Source: Bacteroidota bacterium
GTDB taxonomy: Bacteria; Bacteroidota; Ignavibacteria; UBA10030
NCBI GenBank assembly: GCA_003453835.1
Contig: DMMN01000214.1
Location: forward strand, 1 to 6,535
Reading direction: 5' to 3'
DNA length: 6,535 nucleotides
Translations under genes and position numbers: made by a program
The notes under the pieces: model-generated
The model's input: the letters and a program-made list of their open reading frames with translations, nothing else
Told to the model about the DNA's origin: nothing
Databases searched by the model: none
Shown here: positions 1-6,535 of the stretch, piece by piece
How positions within the stretch are numbered: position 1 is the stretch's first letter
How the letters are laid out: every line of letters begins with the position of its first letter

Positions 1-1
1 G

Positions 2-1723
2 TCGACGCGTGACGGTGAGTCGCAGATCTGGTCGGTCCCGATGGCCGGAGGAGAAGCGAGAAAACTCTCGACGATCTCAACGGGCGCATCCGGATTGATT
101 GTCTCACCCGACGGCAGATGGCTCGCTTTCAATTCCGAGGTCTATCCGGATTGCCCAAATGACGACTGCAACAAAGAGCGAAGCGAGCAGGTGGAAAAGA
201 GCAAAGTGAAGGCGAAGATCTTCGACCGGCTTCCGTACAGGGTATGGAATTCCTGGAAGGACGGTAAACGAAGTCACGTCTTTGTGATGCCGTTCTCAGG
301 AGGAGCGGCGGTGGACGTGACGCCCGGCGACTATGATACGCCGCCGATCGACCTGGGAGGACACTGGGACTACGCTTTCTCCCCCGACGGCAAAGAGCTT
401 GCCTTCGCGAGAAACGTCGAATCCAATATTGCCACGAGCACCAACAACGATCTGTTCGTCGTTCCTGTTGCCGGTGGGGCCGCAACGCGCATCACCGACA
501 ATCCGGCGAATGACAGCCAGCCGTCGTACTCACCGGATGGAAGATATCTCGCTTACCGGAGAATGAATCGACCGGGTTTCGAAGCTGACCTCAAGCAGCT
601 CGTCCTCTATGAGCGTTCGACGGGGAAGCACATGAACCTGACGGAGAAATTCGATTACAGTGTCGATGAAGTGATCTGGTCGCCGGATGGTGGATCCATC
701 TTCTTCAACGCAGAGGACAAGGGCAACGTAACGATCTTCCGGCTCTCTCTGAAAGAGAAGAAGATCGAAGCAATCCTTCAGAAGGGCTACAATCGGTCGC
801 TTGGCATTACGCCGGATGGCAAGGCATTGGTGTTCCTCAAGGAGTCGATCAACAAGCCGGCAGAGGTCTGTCGGATCGATGTCGCAGAGAAGAGCGTCAA
901 GCAGTTGACTTCTATCAATCTTGAGAGACTGGCAAACGTTGAGATGAACGTCGCCGAAGAGTTCTGGTTCGAAGGAGCTGGTAGAACGAAGATCCACGGA
1001 TTTCTGGTGAAGCCGCCGGGATTTGATCCGTCCAAAAAATACCCGATGGTGTATCTCATCCACGGCGGCCCTCAAAGCCAATGGGGGGACATGTTTCACT
1101 ACCGCTGGAATGCTCAGATGTTCGCTTCGCGAGGGAACGTTGTTGTTTTGGTGAATCCCCGCGGCAGCAGCGGCTACGGCCAGAAACTGACGGACGAGAT
1201 CAGCAAAGATTGGGGCGGCAGGGCGTACGAGGATTTGATGAGAGGGGTCGACTATGTCGTGAAATCGTACTCGTATGTTGACGGCAAGCGATTGGCGGCT
1301 GCGGGGGCTTCGTACGGCGGCTATATGATCAGTTGGCTCGCGACTCGCACGGACAGGTTCAAGTGTCTGGTGAACCACGACGGCGTGTTCAACCCGGTCA
1401 GCATGTACGGGACAACGGAAGAGCTTTGGTTCCCTGAATGGGAGTTCGGCGGCACGCCTTACGGGAAGCCGGAGCTGTACAAGAAATGGTCGCCGCTCGA
1501 GCATGCCTCAAAATTCAAGACTCCGATGCTCGTTGTCCACGGACAACTTGATTACCGGGTTGATGTGAGTGAAGGTTTTCAGCTCTTTACCGCGCTCCAG
1601 CGACAGGGAGTGAAGTCGAAGATGCTCTACTTCCCCGATGAAGGTCACTTTGTCACCAAGCCTGCTAACGCGGAATTCTGGTACAAGACGGTTCTCGACT
1701 GGATTGACGAACATGTGAATTGA
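2..1723 (+). CDS. S9C serine peptidase, DPP5/acylaminoacyl-peptidase-like (5' truncated by window edge)
   Basis: Exopeptidase of the prolyl oligopeptidase clan, expected to remove dipeptides or blocked residues from the N-terminus of peptides. The frame is open from base 2 and reads Asp-Gly-Glu-Ser-Gln-Ile-Trp before the first Met at 41, which matches a beta-propeller blade. The true start therefore lies outside the window; family members run to about 650-690 residues, so roughly 100 or more are missing. Numbering from the Met at 41: SPDG/TPDG propeller motifs at about 22, 114, 164, 214 and 257, then an alpha/beta hydrolase domain from about 305 with oxyanion motif HGGP (341-344). The catalytic triad is complete: Ser424 in GASYGGY, Asp504 in QLDYR, His536 in DEGHF. 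A YPDC-x4-C element (Cys38, Cys43) followed by a WKDGKRSH stretch is typical of DPP5-like proteins; the cysteine pair suggests a disulfide and hence export (inference). The stop at 1721-1723 is 25 bases before the next gene. Family is secure; exact specificity is not. Confidence 0.93.
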   Translation, partial: STRDGESQIWSVPMAGGEARKLSTISTGASGLIVSPDGRWLAFNSEVYPDCPNDDCNKERSEQVEKSKVKAKIFDRLPYRVWNSWKDGKRSHVFVMPFSGGAAVDVTPGDYDTPPIDLGGHWDYAFSPDGKELAFARNVESNIATSTNNDLFVVPVAGGAATRITDNPANDSQPSYSPDGRYLAYRRMNRPGFEADLKQLVLYERSTGKHMNLTEKFDYSVDEVIWSPDGGSIFFNAEDKGNVTIFRLSLKEKKIEAILQKGYNRSLGITPDGKALVFLKESINKPAEVCRIDVAEKSVKQLTSINLERLANVEMNVAEEFWFEGAGRTKIHGFLVKPPGFDPSKKYPMVYLIHGGPQSQWGDMFHYRWNAQMFASRGNVVVLVNPRGSSGYGQKLTDEISKDWGGRAYEDLMRGVDYVVKSYSYVDGKRLAAAGASYGGYMISWLATRTDRFKCLVNHDGVFNPVSMYGTTEELWFPEWEFGGTPYGKPELYKKWSPLEHASKFKTPMLVVHGQLDYRVDVSEGFQLFTALQRQGVKSKMLYFPDEGHFVTKPANAEFWYKTVLDWIDEHVN

Positions 1724-1748
1724 CATTGAGCCGGAGTTCCTCTACATT

Positions 1749-2387
1749 TTGCCCATTGACTCCATCCTTTCTCTTGAACAGAAAACAGAATTGATCCCAG
1801 TGGATGGTTGGAACTGTGCTGATGTTCCGTTGGCTTGCCGTTCACAGAACCTGGTTCGGCGAGCGGGCCTCTTCTTCCTCGCGGTAGCTTGCTCTTGGTC
1901 TATTCTCGCGGCAGGCGGACAGAAAGCAACAACGATCATCCTCGTGCGTCACGCGGAGAAAGACACGATGCGCTACGATCCGCCTCTGACGGCCGTAGGA
2001 AGGGAGCGTGCTCAGGATCTTGCTCGCGTCCTAGAGAGGGCGAGCGTCAACGCCATCTACGGAACTCAGTTCGTTCGAACTCAGGAGACGGTCCAGCCTC
2101 TGGCAGACAAACTCGGATTGAAGATCGACATTGTTGACGCAGATGCTTCCGATCTCAAGGGCCATGCCGAGGTGCTTGTGAAAACGATACTTTCAAGGCA
2201 CGCCGGCCAGGTCATCCTCATCTCAAGTCACAGCAACGTCATCCCTCTGATCGTTCAGGCCTTGAAGGCGGGCCCGGCATTCGAAATCCGGGACTCGGAA
2301 CACGACTATCTCTATATGATCACACTGGACACTTCCGGAGAAACGAAGCTGCTTCAGCTAAGGTACGGCCGGCCGTCGCCTCGATGA
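1749..2387 (+). CDS. Exported histidine phosphatase superfamily protein (SixA/phosphoglycerate-mutase-like)
   Basis: Histidine phosphatases transfer phosphate from a substrate to an active-site histidine. Numbering from the TTG at 1749 (212 residues): the core opens with ILVRHAEK, with Arg67 and nucleophile His68. It continues with a PPLTAVGRERAQ segment, the second arginine region FVRTQET (Arg110), and the second histidine His161 in SSHSN, the usual position in this fold. The C-terminal LLQLRYG is typical of small exported members. Before the core, residues 38-55 (two arginines, then a run rich in Leu, Phe, Ala) look like a signal peptide, with possible cleavage near Ala54-Ala55, so the enzyme probably acts outside the cytoplasm and is unlikely to be a true SixA acting on a cytoplasmic phosphorelay. 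The start is uncertain: no in-frame ATG exists. TTG 1749 has a GGAG at 1733-1736, somewhat distant; TTG 1830 would give a better-proportioned signal peptide and about 185 residues, the usual size. The substrate cannot be told from sequence. Confidence 0.87.
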   Translation: MPIDSILSLEQKTELIPVDGWNCADVPLACRSQNLVRRAGLFFLAVACSWSILAAGGQKATTIILVRHAEKDTMRYDPPLTAVGRERAQDLARVLERASVNAIYGTQFVRTQETVQPLADKLGLKIDIVDADASDLKGHAEVLVKTILSRHAGQVILISSHSNVIPLIVQALKAGPAFEIRDSEHDYLYMITLDTSGETKLLQLRYGRPSPR

Positions 2388-2441
2388 GCATCGGCGACAG
2401 ACGAGCAACACAACCGCTCCTAAAATGGAAAATAAAAGCCG

Positions 2442-4547
2442 ATGAAACTTCCGAGCATCGTTGCGCTCTTCCTTCTTCTGACATCAAACCTGTTTGCACA
2501 GTCGACGTCAGATATCCTCCTTCCTCCGGTGGCGAAGGGGTCGCCCCATTCAGAGACCATCCATGGAGAAACAAGGTTAGATGACTACTACTGGCTGAGG
2601 GAGAAGACAAATCCTGAGGTCACCGCATACCTCGAGTCCGAAAACAAATACATGGAGGCGATGACGAAACACCTCGAGCCGCTTCGCGAGTCGATCTACA
2701 AGGAGACCATCGGTCGCATCAAGCAAACCGACCTGAGCGTTCCATACAAACTCGGCAATTATTGGTACTACTCCCGGACGGAGGAAGGGAAACAATATCC
2801 AATCTATTGCCGCAAGGCGGGCACGTTGGACGGTAAGGAGGAGATCACACTCGATCTCAACGAGATGGCAAAGGGCCATAAATTCCTTGGACTAGGTCTC
2901 TATCAGATCAGCGACGACGGAACACTTCTCGTCTACTCGCTCGATACGACCGGCTTCCGGCAATACCAGTTTGCCGTGAAGAACCTGAGCACAGGCAAGA
3001 TTCTTCCTGATTCCATCGGGCAGGTGAATTCGGCGACGTGGGCCTCGGACAACAAGACGATCTTTTACGTGAAGGAAGATCACGCAAAGCGGCCTTATCG
3101 ATGTTACCGTCACGAGCTGGGAAAGACGGGTGATGAGCTGCTGTTCGAGGAGAAAGATGAGCTGTACAGAATCGGGACGCGCCGATCCCTTGATCGAAAG
3201 TACGTCTTCATCACTTCGGCAAGCTCGATCACGACCGAAGTCCGGTATGTGCCGAGCGCGCAGCCAAAGGGATCATTCCAAACGCTCTTGCCGCGTGAAG
3301 CAGACCATGAATATCACGTCGACCATCGTGACGGACTCTTCTACATCCTCACAAACAAGGGGGCGAAGAACTTCCGACTGGTTACCGCTCCGGTCGCCAA
3401 CCCGACTCCCGACAATTGGAAGGAACTCTTGCCCCATCGTCCACACGTGAAGCTGGAGGATATCGATCTCTTCAAGAGCCATGCGGTGATCAGCGAGCGG
3501 GAAAACGGACTCGTCCGGCTTGTGGTGCTCGCCTTTAAAACCGGTCGCAGAAAGACGATCAGCTTCCCCGAGCCTGTGTATTCTGCCTTCCCAGGAACGA
3601 ATCCGGAATTCGAGACAACGGCATTTCGATACAACTACCAGTCATTTGTTACTCCAAGCTCCGTGTACGAGTACGACATGGTAACCGGAAAGCAGATGCT
3701 TCTCAAGCAGACAGAAGTGCCCGGAGGTTACGACTCCAAGCGGTACGTTTCCGAGCGTTTGTACGCAAGGGCCCCGGACAGTGCGAGGATTCCAATATCC
3801 ATCGTCTACAGAAAGGGAGTGAAGAAGGATGGTTCAAATCCCCTTCTGCTGTACGGCTACGGCGCATATGGGAGTTCGCAGTCGGCCGGATTTTCGGTCG
3901 TGAGGTTCAGCCTGCTGGATCGGGGCGTTGTCTACGCTCTGGCACATATCCGCGGAGGGGGAGAGCTTGGCGAGCAGTGGCACGATGATGGAAAGATGTT
4001 GAACAAGAAGAACACCTTTACGGATTTCATCGCGTGTGCGGAGCATCTCATCAAAGAAGACTTCACGTCGAAAGATCGGCTTGCGATTCAGGGTGGAAGT
4101 GCGGGCGGGCTTCTCATCGGCGCCGTGCTCAATATGAGGCCTGATCTTTTCAAGGTTGCCCACCTCGCCGTCCCTTTTGTCGACGTCATCAATACGATGT
4201 TGGATGAGTCGCTTCCGTTAACGGTCGGAGAGTTCCTCGAGTGGGGCAATCCGAAGAAGAAGGAAGAGTACGACTTCATGAAGAGCTATTGCCCGTATTC
4301 GAACATTGCGGCCGTCCCATATCCGGCGATGCTCATCACAACGTCGCTCAACGACAGCCAGGTGATGTACTGGGAGCCTGCGAAATACACCGCAAAGATG
4401 CGTGTTCGCCGCACGGATAGGAATCCATTGCTGTTGAAGACGAATATGGGTGCAGGGCATGGAGGCGCCTCGGGTCGGTACGACGCGTACAAAGAGCAAG
4501 CGTTCAACTACTCGTTTCTCCTGAGTCAACTTGGTATTGTGAAATAA
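2442..4547 (+). CDS. Exported oligopeptidase B-like S9A serine peptidase
   Basis: Oligopeptidase B cleaves short peptides after Arg or Lys. The 701-residue product is full length (E. coli PtrB is 686). Residues 1-19 form a signal peptide with Lys2, a Leu-rich core and likely cleavage after Ala19, before Gln20; the E. coli enzyme is cytosolic. The DDYYWLREKTNPEV element (about 47-60) is the family N-terminal signature. A beta-propeller covers about 90-435, then the hydrolase domain holds YGYGAYG (471-477), RGGGELG (504-510) and a complete triad: Ser553 in GGSAGG, Asp638 in LNDSQV, His673 in GAGHGG. From recall of PtrB, these align without gaps to Ser532, Asp617 and His652 (offset 21). By the same offset the S1 glutamate Glu576 is kept as Glu597. 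However, Glu578 becomes Leu599, and the S2 aspartates Asp460 and Asp462 become Ser481 and Gly483, so preference may differ from the classical enzyme. ATG 2442 is chosen because it gives the signal peptide; only a weak TGGAA at 2426-2430 precedes it. Confidence 0.94.
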   Translation: MKLPSIVALFLLLTSNLFAQSTSDILLPPVAKGSPHSETIHGETRLDDYYWLREKTNPEVTAYLESENKYMEAMTKHLEPLRESIYKETIGRIKQTDLSVPYKLGNYWYYSRTEEGKQYPIYCRKAGTLDGKEEITLDLNEMAKGHKFLGLGLYQISDDGTLLVYSLDTTGFRQYQFAVKNLSTGKILPDSIGQVNSATWASDNKTIFYVKEDHAKRPYRCYRHELGKTGDELLFEEKDELYRIGTRRSLDRKYVFITSASSITTEVRYVPSAQPKGSFQTLLPREADHEYHVDHRDGLFYILTNKGAKNFRLVTAPVANPTPDNWKELLPHRPHVKLEDIDLFKSHAVISERENGLVRLVVLAFKTGRRKTISFPEPVYSAFPGTNPEFETTAFRYNYQSFVTPSSVYEYDMVTGKQMLLKQTEVPGGYDSKRYVSERLYARAPDSARIPISIVYRKGVKKDGSNPLLLYGYGAYGSSQSAGFSVVRFSLLDRGVVYALAHIRGGGELGEQWHDDGKMLNKKNTFTDFIACAEHLIKEDFTSKDRLAIQGGSAGGLLIGAVLNMRPDLFKVAHLAVPFVDVINTMLDESLPLTVGEFLEWGNPKKKEEYDFMKSYCPYSNIAAVPYPAMLITTSLNDSQVMYWEPAKYTAKMRVRRTDRNPLLLKTNMGAGHGGASGRYDAYKEQAFNYSFLLSQLGIVK

Positions 4548-4591
4548 TCCTCAGTCGGTCCGTAGATTGAGTTCCTTACATCAAACTATCC

Positions 4592-4599
4592 AGAGGAGG
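4592..4599 (+). promoter_or_regulatory. Strong Shine-Dalgarno site for the RDD gene
   Basis: AGAGGAGG lies four bases before the ATG at 4604 (ending at 4599), with further purines AA/G between. It is the only near-consensus ribosome binding site in the window; the four other starts have weak or no such site, or lie outside the window. It fixes the start of the RDD protein. Confidence 0.8.
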
Positions 4600-4603
4600 A
4601 GTT

Positions 4604-5122
4604 ATGCAACCTGTACAACCAACGCCGCAGCCAACGATGTCGAAACCGGCTCCGCCGCCGGTGCACTACGCTGGGTTCTGGAGGCGTTTCGTCGCGTTCC
4701 TCATCGATTCGACTATCCTCTGCGTGGTGGCCTTCTTCTTTCTGATTCCAGCCCTCGGATTTCTTGGACTCGGTATTGGCGCTGGAGCGTTGGCTGAGGA
4801 TCCGGACGCAGCCGCGGGACTGATTGTTGCGGCTATCGCCGCCTATTTCTTCGCCATCGTCATTATCGCGATCGCCGGTTGGCTGTACTACGCCATCATG
4901 GAGTCGTCCGCGAAGCAGGGGACGCTGGGCAAGATGGCGCTGGGCATCGTGGTGACGGATATGGACGGTAAAAGGATTTCGTTTGGGAGGGCGACGGGGC
5001 GCTACTTCGGGAAGATCCTTTCCGGCATGATTCTCTACATCGGCTACATCATGGCAGGCTTTACGCAGAAGAAACAGGCTCTGCATGATATTCTTGCAAG
5101 CTGCCTGGTCGTGATGAGATAG
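4604..5122 (+). CDS. RDD family integral membrane protein
   Basis: RDD proteins are small membrane proteins named for conserved Arg and Asp residues; most are uncharacterised, and a few have been linked to ion transport or stress tolerance. This 172-residue product starts with a Pro/Gln-rich stretch (1-20), then the signature GFWRRFVAFLIDS (24-36) with Arg27, Arg28 and Asp35. The first membrane segment runs about 29-50, with a Gly/Ala-rich extension to 63. The second covers about 70-97, and the third about 135-153. Between the second and third sits the conserved TLGKMALGIVVTDMDG (107-122), and the C-terminus ends with the usual QALHDILA element (158-165, Asp162). Length and motif order are normal for the family. 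It is 56 bases downstream of the peptidase gene and 59 upstream of the lyase gene, so it may share a transcript. Its strong ribosome binding site suggests better translation than its neighbours (inference). The specific role is unknown. Confidence 0.92.
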   Translation: MQPVQPTPQPTMSKPAPPPVHYAGFWRRFVAFLIDSTILCVVAFFFLIPALGFLGLGIGAGALAEDPDAAAGLIVAAIAAYFFAIVIIAIAGWLYYAIMESSAKQGTLGKMALGIVVTDMDGKRISFGRATGRYFGKILSGMILYIGYIMAGFTQKKQALHDILASCLVVMR

Positions 5123-5181
5123 GTTTCTTTCGTTGGGCTCCGACTCCTTGTGATTGCCTTCTGACCATCAGTCTTGTTCTC

Positions 5182-6348
5182 TTGGCCGAACTCTTCGAAA
5201 ACAAATGGGCGACGCACGAATATTCATCCGGAGCTCCGAGCCTCGCGCCCTTCGCGTTCCATAAGCGACTCCGAGGCTACAAACCGACCCCTCTTGTTTC
5301 CCTGCCAGGATTGGCGGATCGATTCGGCGTCGAGAAGGTTTGGCTGAAAGATGAATCGGATCGCTTCGGCCTTCCGGCATTCAAGATCCTTGGAGCCTCC
5401 TGGGCAGTCGTTCGGGTCCTTCAGGCGCGATTCGGATTGGCGGATGAAGTTCACTCGGATATCGACCGCGTACGCGATCGTTTAGCAGAATCCCCGCCCA
5501 TCAGGTTGGTTGCAGCGACGGCAGGCAATCACGGCCGCGCAGTGGCTTGGTTTGGACGACTCCTCGGAGTTGACGCGCGGATCTACGTCCCCAATGGGTC
5601 GGCAGCGGCTCGAGTGGAAGCCATCAAGTCCGAAGGGGCCGAAGTCATCGTTGAGGGGACGTATGAACGTGCAATCGCGCGTGCACAACGGGAGCTTGGT
5701 TCGAATGACCTCCTTATCCAAGACACGGCTTTGGAGGGATATGAAGAGATACCGGGATGGATCGTTGAGGGATACTCAACTCTCTTTTGGGAGATCGACG
5801 AGGCCCTTGCCGCGAGGAACGAAAAAGGACCGACGCTGGTGCTTGTTCAGATGGGGGTCGGTTCACTGGCTCACGCAACGGTGGCGCACTTCCGTCGCCC
5901 ACAGTTAGATTCGAAGCCCGTCGTCGTAGGTGTCGAGCCGGACGAGGCGGCGTGCGTCCTTGCGTCCGTCAAAAGCGGACACCTTGCAGAACTTCCAGGC
6001 GAGCAGAGATCAATCATGGCCGGACTGAATTGCGGCAGAATGTCCGCCATCTCTCTCCCCATCCTGCAGAATGGGATGAATTGTTTTGTGACCATCAATG
6101 ATCAACGAGCACGGGAGGCGATGCGACTTCTTGCCGATGAAGGAATCGTCTCCGGCGAGACCGGGGCTGCAGGACTGGGCGGACTTCTTGAACTGGTTTC
6201 CGGTATCGACCGGAATGAAATCCGCGAGAAGCTGGGTATCGATGGAGCGGCAAGAATTCTCCTTGTCTCCACCGAGGGACGAACGGACCCCGAATCTTAC
6301 GAGAAGATCATTGGTGGACACAACCAGCAAAGACGCAAACTTGTTTAG
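5182..6348 (+). CDS. Diaminopropionate ammonia-lyase family PLP enzyme
   Basis: Fold-type II PLP enzyme. The named family converts 2,3-diaminopropionate to pyruvate and two ammonia in the cytoplasm. The 388-residue product matches E. coli YgeX/DpaL (about 398, from recall) over its whole length: GYKPTPL (32-38), KDESDRFGL (56-64), PLP lysine Lys68 in AFKILG (E. coli Lys77), GNHGRAVAW (115-123), QDTALEGYEEIPGW (180-193), phosphate-binding GVGSLA (225-230), IMAGLNCG (278-285), SGETGAAGLG (324-333) and VSTEGRTD (362-369). Cys258 and Cys284 match the E. coli Cys265/Cys291 pair that I recall forming a disulfide near the active-site entrance. The base for the L-isomer (E. coli Asp189) is kept as Asp181, but the residue matching Asp120, linked to the D-isomer, is Ala114. 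It could therefore be L-specific or act on another amino acid such as serine or threonine. The start is TTG 5182, chosen because it gives the family's N-terminal length; no in-frame ATG or Shine-Dalgarno lies nearby, and CTG 5161 is an alternative. Confidence 0.85.
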   Translation: MAELFENKWATHEYSSGAPSLAPFAFHKRLRGYKPTPLVSLPGLADRFGVEKVWLKDESDRFGLPAFKILGASWAVVRVLQARFGLADEVHSDIDRVRDRLAESPPIRLVAATAGNHGRAVAWFGRLLGVDARIYVPNGSAAARVEAIKSEGAEVIVEGTYERAIARAQRELGSNDLLIQDTALEGYEEIPGWIVEGYSTLFWEIDEALAARNEKGPTLVLVQMGVGSLAHATVAHFRRPQLDSKPVVVGVEPDEAACVLASVKSGHLAELPGEQRSIMAGLNCGRMSAISLPILQNGMNCFVTINDQRAREAMRLLADEGIVSGETGAAGLGGLLELVSGIDRNEIREKLGIDGAARILLVSTEGRTDPESYEKIIGGHNQQRRKLV

Positions 6349-6379
6349 ATACTGGATCTACTTTGTCGCGCTGTCAGAA

Positions 6380-6395
6380 TTACTTGGTTAAGTAA
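6380..6395. repeat. Short AT-rich inverted repeat after the lyase gene
   Basis: TTACTT and AAGTAA form a perfect 6-base inverted repeat around a GGTT loop, 32 bases after the lyase stop. The stem is weak and no clear T-run follows, so it is a poor intrinsic terminator; an operator half-site pair or chance are both possible. Confidence 0.35.
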
Positions 6396-6456
6396 ATATT
6401 TCTGGTTTGTACGATGAATCGACTTCTCATATCGGACAGACAAACTCGTAAATGGC

Positions 6457-6475
6457 ATCGCGTAAAACTCGCGAT
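6457..6475. repeat. Short GC-rich inverted repeat in the tail
   Basis: ATCGCG (6457-6462) and CGCGAT (6470-6475) are perfect complements around a 7-base loop TAAAACT. It is more stable than the hairpin at 6380 but also lacks a following T-run. It could be a leader hairpin or regulator site for a gene beyond the right edge, or chance. Confidence 0.35.
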
Positions 6476-6535
6476 CTCGGCACAAGACTTGCGGAATCAT
6501 TCAACGATCGGAATCATACTTCTCTCCTGACCCCC

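Larger units (their letters stand above)
6349..6535 (+). other. Intergenic tail with no convincing gene
   Basis: This stretch is richer in A and T near 6378-6410 than the genes before it. It holds two short hairpins (6380-6395 and 6457-6475) and one open frame of 38 codons (ATG 6414 to TGA 6528-6530) with no ribosome binding site and no recognisable motif. It is probably the 3' flank of the lyase gene and the leader of whatever lies to the right. Confidence 0.5.

Noticed and set aside
530..1504. Long open frame on the minus strand (324 codons) opposite the S9C peptidase
   Set aside because: It lies wholly opposite the catalytic domain with its intact triad, shows no recognisable motif, and its composition (rich in Arg, His, Leu, Val) is that of an antisense shadow.
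1804..1887. ATG-started short frame that might indicate a frameshifted N-terminus of the phosphatase
   Set aside because: It ends in a stop before the hydrophobic segment, carries no signal peptide of its own, and the phosphatase frame is continuous through the signal peptide into the catalytic core, so no frameshift is needed.
2384..2584. ATGA-overlapping small frame after the phosphatase gene (66 codons)
   Set aside because: The ATGA overlap looks like translational coupling, but the frame runs out of register into the signal peptide and N-terminal signature of the oligopeptidase and has no recognisable content.
4548..4603. Promoter-like TTGAGT at 4567 before the RDD gene
   Set aside because: No acceptable -10 element follows at the usual spacing.
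4586..5086. Minus-strand open frame of 166 codons opposite the RDD gene
   Set aside because: The + strand has a clear RDD signature and a strong ribosome binding site; the minus product is low-complexity Arg/His-rich sequence.
6414..6530. Possible 38-residue peptide gene in the tail
   Set aside because: No ribosome binding site, no motif, no hydrophobic segment apart from the last few residues; it overlaps the hairpin at 6457 and is within chance expectation.

Overview
The window carries five genes, all on the + strand, with short gaps between them (25 to 59 bases), followed by about 190 bases of non-coding tail. All five belong to known families. I see no mobile element, CRISPR array, rRNA or tRNA gene, and nothing that looks like a wholly new system. 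The most interesting content is in the details: two enzymes have changes at residues known to set specificity in their best-studied relatives.

Organism: a bacterium with moderately high GC (mid-50s percent by eye). Three of the five products look exported, and one signal peptide ends in Leu-Phe-Ala-Gln, a style common in Bacteroidota, Ignavibacteria and relatives. Exported S9C and S9A peptidases are also typical of these groups and of Acidobacteriota-like bacteria. The sequence cannot settle the phylum. Two genes apparently start with TTG, and only one gene has a strong Shine-Dalgarno sequence.

Layout: (1) bases 2-1723, the 3' part of an S9C serine peptidase resembling dipeptidyl-peptidase 5 / acylaminoacyl peptidase, cut by the left edge; (2) 1749-2387, a histidine phosphatase with an N-terminal export signal; (3) 2442-4547, a complete exported oligopeptidase B-like S9A peptidase; (4) 4604-5122, an RDD-family membrane protein with a strong ribosome binding site; (5) 5182-6348, a fold-type II PLP enzyme of the diaminopropionate ammonia-lyase family; (6) 6349-6535, a tail with two small hairpins and no convincing gene.

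How they may work together (inference): two exported prolyl-oligopeptidase-family enzymes would shorten peptides outside the cytoplasm, and a cytoplasmic amino-acid lyase would release ammonia and an oxo acid from an unusual amino acid. This is compatible with a peptide or amino-acid scavenging role. However, the phosphatase and the RDD protein have no obvious part in it, and the genes may simply be neighbours that are transcribed together.
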